The notes beneath the pieces are model-generated. The model was not told where the DNA came from. It did not search any database and worked only from the letters and a program-made list of their open reading frames with translations. Source: Fallopia convolvulus (lineage: Eukaryota > Streptophyta > Magnoliopsida > Caryophyllales > Polygonaceae). From it: a stretch of DNA of 64,000 bases. Made by a program: the position numbers and the translations under genes. Position 1 is the first letter of the stretch; each line of letters begins with the position of its first letter. This document shows, piece after piece, positions 11,271 to 23,700 of this stretch. Location of the stretch: assembly GCA_964016875.1 (NCBI GenBank), contig OZ024718.1, forward strand, positions 7,879,001 through 7,943,000, written 5' to 3'.

Positions 11271-13029
11271 GGAAATGTGGAGCTTTGAGATTCTCGATGT
11301 GGGAAATGCAAAATGTTTCATTTTTTTATGCTGAATTTTCTATGGGTGAAACTGGGAATCTCGAAGGGAGATGAAATCGGAGATTATTTTGGAAGCTGTA
11401 ATTCAACATTATTGTGAAATTCCATCCTGAAAATTTTGTATAGATATTTAAACAAATTAGGAAATTTGGATCATTAGTATGGTGAAAAAGCTGGTGAAAC
11501 ATCAAAAATTGAGAAATGCCGGTTAAATATGTTATTAGTGTTGAATGATATCAGATTCATTGCCATATTTCTGTAAGTATATTACACCGATGATATGTCC
11601 ATATGAATACTGAAGCAAGAAGTTAATTAAAGCCTCAATCGTACCACCTCAGAGGTTTGTTTCAATTTTGAAACTTATGGTTGTTTTGGGTTTCAAAGTT
11701 TTTTGAATTTCCATTATCTTTGGTTTTGGTTATCTGAGATTTTGAAACCTTTATTTCTCATAAGATAAAATTCTCCATGTATCATTTGTAGAAAATGAAT
11801 TACTTAAGAACAAGTAATTAAGCTACATTTTCGAACAAAAAAAAAAGTAATTAAGCTACATTAATTTCAAGTCAAATTTGAGTGCACGCTGTGCAAAGTG
11901 ATCGAACTGCTAGCAAATCATTGATTCCACTAAACTGCTAGCAAATCATTAACCCAGCACATATATGGCTTGTGAACTAGGTGTCAAGTAAACTGTTAAG
12001 AATACGACTATATGCATTATGCATATGCAAATTGTATCAAAGTATTGGAAAATGGAGAAAGATATAGGAACATTATAATGAGTGAGATTCATTTTTATTA
12101 AAAAACATACTAATTTAGTTATAAATTAACGAAAATTCATAAATAAGAATACCAGTCGAACTTTTGCAAAAGTTCGGAGATACTACTTAGAATAAGTTTT
12201 TTATGGGACATTATCCGAAAAAGCTAAAAGCTCGAGGGTACTTACCAGAAATCTCTAAATTTGAGTTTCAAAAACAAAATATTATCCGTCAAAAGAACCA
12301 TATAATATAATTAACTTGTTCGGATTTTCTATCATGTGCCCTAAGGGTATAGGATAAGTATCTTATTTTGGAAAATTTTATTATTTTTAATAACTTAGTG
12401 ATTTAAATCGTTTTTCTTTAAGGGTTTAGTTCTTTTATGGTTTTAGTTTCCAAAATCGATATGTTTAGGGCATAGGTTAGAAAGACCGTAACTTGTTAAG
12501 TAGCGAGCATATATTAGGTCTAATTTTTATAATATGTGGGCGAAATTGAACTCTTTTTGTCTCACTTAGTGGTTCTCTACCGGATTTACGTACGTTGATT
12601 TCTATTTTCTTTTGTTCGATTTCTGGATAAATGTCCGGATTTATCGTTGAATAACACTATAGTCAACTAAAATAACTTATATAAAATCGCAATGCATACT
12701 GAGAATTCAAAACTTTTGAATTTTCTTATTTGTTTCAACAAGTTCTGGCAGTTTGGCTGCTTGTTTCAAAATTATCTGGCAGTTTGGCAGAAGCCATGCC
12801 CTAGAAATGGGCGTAGTTTCATACATGACAACTTATTAATTTGCACACCTTTTAGGTAACGCAAAATGCATTATAATATATGTGGATATTAGATGGGATA
12901 TGAATATATAATTGTTTGTAAAGTTGGTGGTGCATAGTCTTGCAATCATGGTCCATATAGTTTAATACTTGCATGGCCTTATACTCTTATCATATTACAT
13001 CTAAATAATTCATAACTGCATCAAACACC
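11271..13029. other. AT-rich intergenic DNA
   Basis: I see no gene or complete mobile element. There is a small direct repeat of CTGGCAGTTTGGC near 12740-12790. Codon-like open frames are absent. Confidence 0.4.
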
Positions 13030-13135
13030 TGTTTTTTTTTTTTTACTGAGGACACTGTCTATGGGAATCGAACCAGGCTAGGGACCTTCGAGTACTACCC
13101 TTGAAACTGTTTAATTAGACGGCGATCGTGCAATA
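13030..13135 (-). mobile_element. tRNA-derived SINE-like fragment, minus strand
   Basis: Read on the minus strand it shows CAAGGGTAGTACTC, then GGTTCGATTCCC as a B box, and ends in an A-run (T-run at 13031-13044 on plus). It is the same family as 6085-6185. Confidence 0.5.
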
Positions 13136-13625
13136 TATAGTAAACACGAAAAGATGAGCTCTAAATCAAAACACGAGTTTCGGTTAGAACTAATAAGGCT
13201 TAACTATGTTTAAAACATATGCAATGTAGGAAACATATATATAAAATAATATACACAAATATAAATACATAACAAATAGAGCGCAAAACATGAAATCAGA
13301 TTTGGGCTTGACCCAATTGGTGGGATTTAAATTCATCAGACCAAAGTACAACTCCACGGTGGCACTCAAACTTCACCGAAGTCGACTTTCACACATACTT
13401 GTTCCACGTAAGAGTTGCCATAATCACCATTGAATAAATTTGTGTTGGATCGGGAGGAGTGGTAGTAATAAAACAAGCAGTATTTTTTTAGAAAACAGTT
13501 TTTTATGTAGCGGAAAACAAACATAATAATAGGACATGATGATTTATAAAGGAAGTGGTGATATGGTTGTGGAGGTGATCAAAGTGGTGATGAGATAATG
13601 GGGATGAAGCTACGGTGGCTAACGC

Positions 13626-15364
13626 TCGAGCTGTAATCGAACCGAGGTGAGCCAAGCTTTGAGTTGCTCAAGCTCAACTCGTTAAAACTAGGCGAGTTCG
13701 AGCTCGAATGCGAGCTTGGTTCGAGCTTTTTAAGCTTGGTTCATTAAATGCTCACCGAGCTCGAGCTTAGCTCACGAACCTCTCATTTAATTTCTTCGTC
13801 AAACAAATTCGCGAACAACTCGTTACTTGATCAATTATAAAAGCAAGTGAAACTAAAACTTCAACTACGTAGTTTGAGAGAGATTGCCAAAACTATGTAA
13901 TTTAACATAAACTATATATTGTATGGAATATATATATATATATATATAGAAAGAGTCACGTGCGAATGGGCGCCTGTGTGAGAAATAAGAATAAATCTCG
14001 ATCGTTCATTCCAAAAAATCAACGCCCCTGATTAAACATTCATTAAAAAAAATAAAATACGGCACGGGCGAATTTTTCCCGTATTATTCGCGTATTTTTC
14101 AATAAAATACGATACGGACGAATTTTTCCCGAATTATTCACGAATTTTTCGAAAAATACGTTTTTATGAGACGCGCCCAGTTTGTTCATCAGAAATAGCG
14201 ATTTGTTCATCAATATTCACCAATTGTTCATCAATACTAACTAATTGTGCATTGAGTTTTTGATAACATTGTTCATTGATTTCGAACTTTTTTAATTTTT
14301 ATTTTTATTTTTATTTTTTAACCTTATTTATGTGTAGGAATACAATATTATGTGGTTTTTTTATGCACATATAATTAGTTTTGATATACTCATATTTGTT
14401 CATTGATATACTCGTATTTGTTCATTGATATACCCCTATTTGTTCATTGATATACCCATGGTATACCATTATTTGTTCATTAGTATACTTCTTTTTTGTT
14501 CATTGGTATACCATTATTTGTTCATTGATATACCCTATTTGTTCATGGATATACCCTTATTTGTTCATGGATATAACCTTATTTGTTCATTATTATACCC
14601 TTATGTTTTAGGTGTACGTGTTTGTGCCTTATTTAGCTATGAACAAATTGGTATACCATTATTTGTTCATTGATATACCCTATTTGTTCATGGATATACC
14701 CTTATTTGTTCATGGATATAACCTTATTTGTTCATTATTATACCCTTATTTTTTAGGTGTGCTTGTGCCTTATTTAGTTATGAACAAATTGATGTTATTA
14801 ATGAACAAATATGCATATAGTAATGAACAAATTGAGGTTACTAGTGAACAAATATGCATCTAGTAATGAACAATTATATGAAAAAGGCAATGAACAAATA
14901 TGCATCAACCAGTGAACAAATTGATATTACTAATGAACAAATATGCACAAACCGATGAACAAATATGCACAAACCGATGAACAAATATTTTCGTTTTTTT
15001 ATGAACAAAATCACAATGTTGATGAACATATTGCATGTAATTTTGATACACATTTGTTCATTTTTTATGTACAAATAATAGATTTTTGATGCACAAGCAA
15101 TAGTTTATTTATGCACAAAATCACAGTTTTGATGAACAAATCCACATTATTGATGAACAAATCCACAATACTGATGAACAATCGGGGCGCGTGTCCTATT
15201 TTCGTTTTTTTCAAAAATGCGCGAATAATTCGTCGATAATTCGCTCGTGCCGTTTTTTCCCCTTTTTAAGTGAAATGATCAACGCCTTTAATTTTTCTTG
15301 ATCCAACGGCTTCTATTCTTTCTTATTTCGCAACTGGGCGCCCATTCGCACTTGAACCGGACTC

Positions 15365-15399
<35 letters not shown>

Positions 15400-15653
15400 T
15401 TAGAACTTATTTATGAATGTATAATCTAGTTTTTTATGAGCATATAATCGAGTTTGCTCATGAGCGTATAGTCGAGCTCGATCATGAGCAAACAAGCCGA
15501 GTTATCTTGTGCTCAAGCTCAGTTCGTGTATCTTTCGAGCCTTAAAATTGTGCTCAAGCTCGGCTCGTTTATAAATCGAGCCGAACATGAATAAGATTTA
15601 ACTGCATCGAATACCGAATTTCTCACGAACGACTCTGTTCATTTACAGCCCTT
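13626..15653. mobile_element. Decayed hAT-like element split by a later insertion
   Basis: The left end (CTGTAATCGAACCGAG) and the right end (TTACAGCCCTT) match the ends of the complete element at 58318-60391. Both flanks are rich in GAGCTCGAGC and GCTCGGCTCG-type subterminal repeats. The 8-bp target duplication is not recognisable. The middle is interrupted by the TTTGTTCAT element at 13948-15363, so this element is older than that insertion. No transposase remains. Confidence 0.6.
13948..15363. mobile_element. Long-TIR DNA element with TTTGTTCAT arrays, copy 2 (nested)
   Basis: It is closely similar to copy 1 (3803-5411) over nearly its whole length. The right end reads GAACCGGACTCA next to a TA run; the left end is the GTGCGAATGGGCGCCTG module. 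The interior again has TTTGTTCAT on the left and ATGAACAAA on the right. An internal duplication of about 144 bp (copies starting near 14510 and 14654) is absent from copy 1. It sits in a TA microsatellite inside the older hAT-like element, so its target duplication is hidden. There is no coding capacity. Confidence 0.65.
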
Positions 15654-15851
15654 GAAAAAACACGAGATGAGGGCATTTGTAGAAAAGTTCATAATATGGG
15701 ACATTTACGCAAATTCTCCAAAATAGAGGACGAGTGTAAAGAACCAAATGAAGAGACGGGACGCTAGAAAGAAAATTCTGGAAGACCCTTAACCCCACAA
15801 CAAGGTCACAACCAGAGGAATCGAAATACGAAACCAACAAGTGCCACTCCG

Positions 15852-18110
15852 ATGGCTGCTTCCTCCGCCGTGGAAGCCGCCGCCGCCCTGCGCTCGGTGC
15901 TTCAACGAGCCGCTCAAGCCTCCGAGCGCTCTGGCCGCCGCCCTGACCAGGTGAAGGTCATCGCCGTCAGCAAGACCAAGCCCGTTTCCGTTATCCGCCA
16001 GGTGTACGACGCCGGCCACCGAATTTTTGGCGAGAACTACGTGCAGGAGCTTATAGAAAAAGCTCCAGAGGTATGTACTCTTTTGATTGCTATTTGTATC
16101 GATAATCTAATCGAAGAAGCTATTGATCTTGTTCGTGTTTAGATTTCGGAAAAGAAAAGTGTTAGCAAGAATGAAGTTTGCGGAAGATAGGTGTAGGTTT
16201 CTATTGATTCATTGTTTGATTGTTACACTTAGATTCTATTGAAAGGAGAAATATGGTTGAGTTTGAGATTTTTATCGGTGTTGATAGCATCTGATTTTAT
16301 TTTATTTTTTGACAATTTCAAAAGCTATTCCATATAGAAATTACAGATTTCCTGGAACCTTGATCGATTAGAATTGTAAAAGATCAAATTCTTAGAAATG
16401 TGACTGCAAATTTGCCAAATTATTAGTTTATTTGGTTCTTGGTAGCCTTCCATTCCCAGTGCCAGCTTTCCCAATTTCTGAAGAAAATCAAACATTTTGC
16501 TTGTCTGTTTCAATTCACCGGAGATATGTTAAGTTTTCGGTCGATGGATGTTTTTGCAGCTTCCTGATGATGTAGAGTGGCATTTTATTGGAAATTTGCA
16601 AAGCAACAAAGTAAAGCCTCTTCTGAGTATGCACCTTGTCTTACTTTTGCCTCTCTTTATACTGTGCTGCCTTGGCTCCATTGTTCCTTTATGTTACTTG
16701 TCTTTGCATACTAATTTAGTGACTGTAAAAGATAGATTTGGATCAAATCTAATTGAAATTTGTTTAATACAGCTGCTGTACCAAATCTTGCCATGGTGGA
16801 GAGTGTGGATGATGAGAAGGTAAACTTAAAATTTCTCTCCTTCGACTTGATCAACCAATGTTATAATAATGTTCATGCTTTCTATTTAATCACGGAGAAT
16901 AGAAACATATATATATAAGTCTCAGTAATAAACTAGTGAGAGATGATTTTTATTTTTCCCCTTTAATTTTCAAATAATTCGCATAGACTGATTTTTACCT
17001 TGTTATTGCAGATAGCAAATAAACTAGATCGTATGGTTGGAAGCATTGGGAGGAAACCCTTAAAAGTATTGGTGCAGGTGAACACCAGCGGGGAAATCTG
17101 TGAGTAATTAGAATAATAGAATTTATATTGCACAACAATAAAAACAAAGAGTCTGTTTAGTATGAAGTGCTTTATTGGTTTTCCCCCTCTAATTTAGTGG
17201 ACTGGTGCATATTGCATAATTAAAGTAATTCTTACTCTAATGGAGATTCCCTCATCATCCTTAAACAGCAATAAAGAGGGAGAGCTAGATTTAAAGTAAT
17301 TCTTACTATGGATTATGTCTTTTTTTTTCCTTCATGTATTTTTTGTTTTGAAAAAAACCTAAAATTTCAGATAGATTTCACTTAATTACAACAATTTCTC
17401 AATTCTTTTCTGTTTAGCAATTGCTTCCTTGTCTTTAGTGATCATAGATGATTTGTTTCATAGTTTGCATTGCATGACTCAGATTTACGCTGACAGTTTA
17501 TCATCTTATGCTGTCATAGCCAAACTTGGTGTGGAACTTTCAGCTTGTGTAGAACTTGCAAGGCATGTCAAAACGAGCTGTCCAAATCTCGTATTTTCTG
17601 GTTTAATGACCATTGGGATGCTTGATTATACATCAACTCCTGAAAACTTCAAGGTTTGTAAAATACTCTTAATGAAACTTCAGTTTTGATCTCTTGTTGC
17701 TTCTCTCTCCTTCAGCATTTTCCTGAATCAGAGTTTCTGCTCATGCAGACATTAGCAAACTGCAGAACCGAAGTTTGCAAGGCCCTAGAAATAGAAGAGG
17801 AACAATGTGAGTTATCAATGGGCATGTCAGCTGACTTTGAGCAAGCTGTAAGTGGAACTAAACCTAATTGTTTGCTGTCTGGTTTGTCTCTAAAGGGTTG
17901 AACTTTAGCACAAAACTTTTAACAAAGTGTATGGTTACCAAGCTACTCAACTACTCAAGTATTGCTTGCATTATCTCTTATGATTTGTCAAAAAAATAAT
18001 TTGTGAGTAAATTCTGTCCTTGGAATTTGGATGTGCAGATTGAGATGGGGAGTACCATTGTAAGAGTCGGATCCACCATTTTTGGAGCAAGGGAGTATCT
18101 GAAGAAATAA
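15852..18110 (+). CDS. Pyridoxal phosphate homeostasis protein (YggS/PROSC/PLPBP family)
   Basis: Binds pyridoxal 5'-phosphate and is thought to buffer or deliver the cofactor; no catalytic activity is known for the family. The seven exons are 15852-16070, 16560-16626, 16773-16819, 17012-17099, 17520-17653, 17749-17847 and 18039-18110. They join in phase and give 241 aa, the normal family length. Motifs visible are AVSKTKP, with the PLP-binding lysine at K41; FGENY (59-63); WHFIGNLQSNK (80-90); VNTSGE in exon 4; SMGMSADF (208-215), which binds the PLP phosphate; and RVGSTIFGAR (227-236). No targeting peptide is obvious, so a cytosolic location is likely. The start ATG is the first in the frame after an upstream stop. 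Confidence 0.95.
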
Positions 18111-18865
18111 GCCAAGTAATATATCTCAACCCTCAAGATTCTGGAAAAACTGCATCCATGGAGAAAGCCCTTTGTTGAACAATTGTACAAGGTGGAGCCT
18201 CCTCAAATGCTGGAGAATGCATTTTAAGTTATTCTTGTTCATTGTCGGCAACTCAAATTGCACTACTAGTGAAATCTTATTATGAAAATTATCATATAAA
18301 ATCGCCTGCATATGAGATTTGAGATTCGAAGGACTGCTAATATTAGCCCTTTAAATAAGTGAGTGTGATCTCGTGTAACTCTGGACTAATTTGGAAAGCA
18401 TCCTTTTGACAGTCAAAATTATGGAGTAATTGTTTCTTCTCTGTTTAATTTCATGGTAATAGTTTTTCCTGTTGGCATTACATTTTTGAGAAAACTAAAT
18501 TAACCCCCCCAAGCAAATTGGCACATGTGCTTGTTTTTTTTTTAATTCTATGGGTTCTAGTCTACAAATGATTAAATGGGTATGTAGTACCTGAATGTCT
18601 CTTTCTTCCTTATTTTTAGGGAAATTTTACTTTCTTTGAATTCATTGATTTGTTTTGTATACAATTCAATCCGAAATTTATTCAGCCATCACGAAATATG
18701 TGGAACTTTGACTCTCAATTGCTTTAAACTACTGACACTTGGAACTACCACCCCTAAATTTTAACAAAGGGTTACATTCTTGTTGGAAATCAAGAAAGAT
18801 CACAAACTAACCAAATCAGATACACTCACTCAAACTACATACAACACTCACATAACCAAAAGAAA
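18111..18865. other. Intergenic DNA between two plus-strand genes
   Basis: This 755-bp stretch should hold the 3' UTR of the PLP homeostasis gene and the promoter and 5' UTR of the ELMO-like gene. I see no other gene. Confidence 0.45.
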
Positions 18866-19841
18866 ATGGGAAACCAAAACAGAGACATGGGAAGAATGTG
18901 CAGCCCAAGAACAGTGAAGATGGCAACTACTGTAATTGGTATGTCCATGGTCTGTTACATTGCAGGCCCCCCATTGTATTGGCACCTCCTTGAGCTCCTT
19001 GCCGACGTCAACCGCTCCGCCTGCCCTCCTTGTGTTTGCGACTGCTCGTCTTTCCCTTTCTTCTCTCTTCCCCAAGGTTTCATCTCCCAACAGAATCTAA
19101 CCAATTTCTTTTCATTTTGTTCCTTTGTTTATAATGTTGTTTCCTTTCTCATTGCAGGCTTGAATTCCTCATTCACAAGTAAGTGATCCTTTCTTAATGT
19201 GGCACATGCTCATTGGCTTTATACAATGCCTTTGAGATGGATTTAGGCCCTATATTGTCACATAGATGAATTTCGGTTTTTCTTTGGTCTATCAAGCACA
19301 TTCTCCTGACATGTTCAGATTATGGGTGCCCCTATCTTAACCCCAAGATCCCACTTGAGCGGGACTATACTGGACGATGATGATGATGACGATGACGACT
19401 TTAGAATTTAGAAAGATCATAGAAATTAAATGAACTTCTTTTGATGTGTTTTGTTTGTATTGATTGCATTGTATGGCATGTGCATGTAAAGATTGCATGA
19501 AGCCAAATGATGACGAGCTAGGAGAGGAGACGAGGAGGAACTTTGCGGATCTTCTAACAGAAAAGCTGAGGAAGAAGGAAGCCGAGGCACTAGAGAACCA
19601 GCGCAAGGCTGAGGTGGCGTTTCTGGAGGCGAGGAAGATGACATCGCAGTACCAGAAGGACGCGGATAAGTGCACTTCGGGAATGGAGACGTGTGAGGAG
19701 GCCAAGGAGAAGGCTGAAGTAGCTTTGGAGTTGCAGAGAAAGGTTAAGGCGATGTGGGAGATGAGGGCTCGTCAGAAAGGCTGGAGAGAGAACAATAATA
19801 ATAGCCAAGAAAGGGCAAGTGTTATGTCTGGAACAAGTTAG
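18866..19841 (+). CDS. DUF1068 family protein (ELMO/NKS1-like), Golgi membrane
   Basis: Predicted 193-aa protein from exons 18866-19076, 19158-19178 and 19492-19841, all in phase. Residues about 20-45 form one hydrophobic segment (VIGMSMVCYIAGPPLYWHLL). This is followed by a cysteine-rich stretch (CPPCVCDC) and a long charged helical region with family features such as SQYQKDADKC, ETCEEAKEKAE and WEMRARQKGW. DUF1068 members in Arabidopsis (the ELMO proteins, including NKS1/ELMO4) are Golgi proteins that scaffold pectin-synthesis enzymes and affect cell adhesion. That role is transferred from the family. Exon 2 is only 21 nt, a microexon. Intron 2 holds a non-LTR tail-like repeat at about 19300-19395. 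Confidence 0.9.
19300..19395 (+). mobile_element. Non-LTR retroposon 3' tail fragment in ELMO-like intron 2
   Basis: The core CTGACATGTTCAGA, then ATGGGTGCCCC and GAGCGGGACT, ends in a GATGATGATGAC run. The same core occurs at 42815-42915, at 42945-43030 and, inverted, at 20052-20370. The trinucleotide tail is like that of RTE-type elements. I saw no target duplication for this copy. Confidence 0.5.
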
Positions 19842-20732
19842 TTTATTACCAAACCATATTATTGTTGCCTTTGAATTGGGAGCTTAATGAGAAGTTGTGC
19901 ATTGAAATATAGTTTGGGCTGGTTATGATTTTGATCCTTAACTTTTAATCCCTTATTCCATACATGTCTCAAATATTTATTGAAATCCGTCATGTAAGAT
20001 TTAAATTTGATTTCTTTCAGCGTGCAATCATGTACCAGCTTGAGAAAAGAACACAACAACAACAACATTTACCCAGTGGGCTCCCCTTGCGGGAAATCTG
20101 GGGGGTCAAGATAGGGACATCCCTGACTTAACGCAAGTGGGTGCGCCCAGAAGACCTGACAAGACCAAAAAAAATAAAAAACTAGACTAAGGTAAAAAAC
20201 TTGAAAACTTAAAACCAACAAAAAGGCGTTAAAGCCTCAGGCCCCCGTGGATCAGTCTACTCGTGTGACTAGCAATCTACTACTCGAATCCTCTCTCTCC
20301 AGTTATCTCTGCACACTGCCATATCTGTCGAAATCCCTAACTAACTGACATCTTCTCTTATGCTATCCTTCCAGCTTGAGAAAAGAAAACAACAAAAACT
20401 AGAACAACAACAATAAGGCGATTGTATAGCAATATTTTCATTGAGAGGAGAGTTGAATGAATCCATAAACATTCCCATGAGCTCTATCACTAAAATTTAA
20501 AAATAAATTAATAAAAATTGATTGTATAACTCCTGCAAATATCACAAAGCTTAAATATACAAAGTCGCGTTTATTCATTCTTATGTAATACAAGGGAGAG
20601 GCTGCAATGACCAACTGATACAACATGAATGTGAAAACAGAATACAATCAATCAAACAAACACAAGTAAAATGTGATTTCCTATCTTATTATAATTTAAA
20701 CCTAATTTTGACATCACCTGTAAAAGGTTTTA
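19842..20732. other. Convergent intergenic spacer with a retroposon insertion
   Basis: It lies between the ELMO-like gene (plus) and the leucyl-tRNA synthetase gene (minus), so it holds the 3' UTRs of both. A 319-bp non-LTR insertion at 20052-20370 occupies its centre. No other gene is seen. Confidence 0.5.
20052..20370 (-). mobile_element. Truncated non-LTR retroposon with 17-bp target duplication
   Basis: The 17-bp sequence CCAGCTTGAGAAAAGAA flanks it on both sides (20035-20051 and 20371-20387). On the minus strand the insert ends in a TTG trinucleotide run, preceded by a sequence related to the copies at 19300-19395 and 42815-42915. The long target duplication and simple-repeat tail are typical of target-primed reverse transcription by RTE-type LINEs or their SINEs. 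At 319 bp there is no coding capacity. Confidence 0.8.
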
Positions 20733-23700
20733 TTATGATGGAGCCACCTTTGCTTTCTGAGGAGCCAAGATCACATTCAAGATCTTACCAGGGACAAATA
20801 TCTTCTTCTTGATGGTACTCCCATTTATGTACTTGGATAGTTTTTCATCCAAGGTAGCTAATTTGAAGGCTTCTTCCTCTGTACAATTCTCTTCAACATT
20901 AATTGTCCCCCTCGTCTTCCCATTAATCTGGACTGGTAACACTATTGTGGAGTCTTTCAAGTAAGCAAGATCAGCCTGAACAATTTTTTTTAAAAAAAAA
21001 TCAGACCCATTTAATATTTGGTAAATAAATCAGACCTGGTTCATGAAAAATAGATTTTTTTTTACCTTTGGGAAATTTACATGTGCAATAGAACTTGAAT
21101 GTCCCATTCGAAACCAAAGTTCCTCAGCCATGTGAGGAGCATAAGGCGCTAACAACAGAACAAAGGGCTCAAGTATTGACCTTGGAAGTCGATCCCACTG
21201 AATATGCAGTACAAGAAACGCTCATTCAATAGGCACGAGAAGGAATACAATAGAGAGTGACATAGAAAGGAAGGAAAGAAGCAGGGAAAACCTTGTAAGC
21301 TGCGTTTATGAACTCCATCATTGCAGAAATACCAGTGTTGAACCGTGTTCCTTCAATTTCGTCAGTCACCTTTTCAATACATTTGTGGAGAGCACGGAGT
21401 TGTTCCATGGTAGGTTTATCCTCAACTGTTACAGTTCCATCTCTGTATTTACCATCAGGTAAAGGCAAGCCAACAGAAAGTCTCCAAACTCTACTTAAAA
21501 ACCGATGGACTCCTTCAATGCCACTTGTATGCCATGGTTTTGAATCTCTAAGATTGCAACAGTAAAAACAGTAAGCAATATGCCAAATTCTTGAATAGCA
21601 TCAGAAGTTAAAAGAATTACCACCTTAATGGTCCCATGAACATCTCATACAACCGAAGGGAGTCAGCACCATATTCAGACACTACATCATCTGGATTGAC
21701 CACATTTCCCCGGCTCTTGCTCATTTTATGAGCCCTGGCAATTACCCGAATATTATGATTCTCTTTCAGTACAAAAGAATCACCTGATTTTGTGACCTAA
21801 AAAACCAGGTAAGTTTTCAATTAAGTTTAAAACCTTTCCAAGGTGCACAACAACTAAAGAATGTACATAGGAGTATTATAAGTGTCAAGTCATTAAGATG
21901 GAAATGACGCCAGTAGAAGAAATAATGTACTTTATCCGCTGCAACGCTCTCTTGATGAAGATCACTTGGATTGCTACTTGAATCAGCAGATACGAAATTG
22001 CCATTTTGATCTCTCAAGACAGTGTATTGCACCTGTCAATAAAGAATCAGGAACCTGAAATGACAAAACACTCAACATAACCAAGCAGATTGACTTACTT
22101 CACCAAGAATGATCCCCTGGTTTATCACACATTTAAATGGCTCCTTCGTAGACACAATACCAATATCATACAAAACCTGAAAGATATTCAAATAGCCATG
22201 TAAACATCAAACTTAAATAAATAAACTTAAAAAAAATAGCCAAAGAAATTTACTCCACAACATCTTCAGTTGTTCCCTTCAGCAATACTAAAGAACAATG
22301 TATGTCAAATAATCTCTTACCTAAACAAAAGACAGTAGCATTCTAGCATTGTGGCCTGTAAAAAACTTGCTACCACCTAATCTTAAAACTGACCCCTCAG
22401 CTACTCAACTCCTAAAGCACACTCAATTTTCTTTTGTCCTATATTTTCCTTAAGGTTAAAAGTCTCTCCTTGCAGACTATAGCTATCATGAAAGATATTG
22501 TGGGTGTACTTATTTTCATTTACTTGTATGTGGTCAAAAGGGAGATATCTAAAATAGAACCCAACTATAGTCTTCAGTACTCAAGTCAAATTCTGATCCA
22601 AAGAGCAATAGGCATTTCTTAGCAGCAACCACATATAACTTTGAATTGTGTACCATACAACAAGATTGCACAGACCTTGTGCCAAAACCTCGCATAAAGT
22701 AAGTGAAGAACTGCATGCTCAGCACCACCTACATACACATCAACTGGACCCCAGTATCTGTGTGTCGGCAGACATTGTAAAATATTAGTAAGAGTATTTT
22801 CATCCTATAAAAGAACTTTAACCTTTCAAAACAAGCATAATAAGGCAACTAAAAGCAGATACTCAGACCTTTCTTTTGATTTATCCACTAATTCCTTTGA
22901 ATTCTTCGGATCCATGAATCTCAAGTAATACCTGAAAATAATTTAATTTGCACAACCATCAGACAATGAAGAATATTTGAATGTCTGTGAAGAAGAGCTA
23001 CAAATTGTACATGAACTCTGGGGAAGTAATACAGATTTGAAGCTTCTGTTATAGCTAAACTAAAGAACAGCAAAAATTATGAATCAGCTTATAGAATAAA
23101 TTACCAGCATGAACCAGCCCATTGAGGCATGGTGCTTGTTTCTCGTTTGGCAGGTTTTCCAGATATAGGATCTTTGGTTTGCACCTGGAGGTCAACCATA
23201 TGGACAAGGCATCATTGCATGAAAAAGACATTCATTAGATTCCACATGAAAATTGAACTAGTTTAAAGGAAACCAACATAAAACTAAATCTAAGATAAGC
23301 ATATTAATACTCACCCAAGATACAGCTTTGGATAATGGCGGGTCTCCTGTTCCAGTGGGAGTGAAATCATCCAAACTAGGGAGAGTAAGAGGTAATTCAG
23401 TTTCAGGAAGAGGAACACTCTCCCCGGTATCGTCTAGAAATATGACAGGGATAGGCTCCCCCCAGTAACGTTGTCGAGCAAATAACCAATCCCGCAACTT
23501 GTAGTTGACCTAAATTATAAAAAAAAGATACAAAGAAGAAACATAGAATTCAATAAAAGACTTAAGAGACCGTATATTCACTCCAAAAAAGGAACAATGT
23601 CATAAGGAAGTTAGTATGATACACTGTGCGTAGAAAATTATAAATTTCCTGCAGCAGTCATTAGAGACATTTACTGTTTCCCAAAAAGAGAGGTGTCAAG

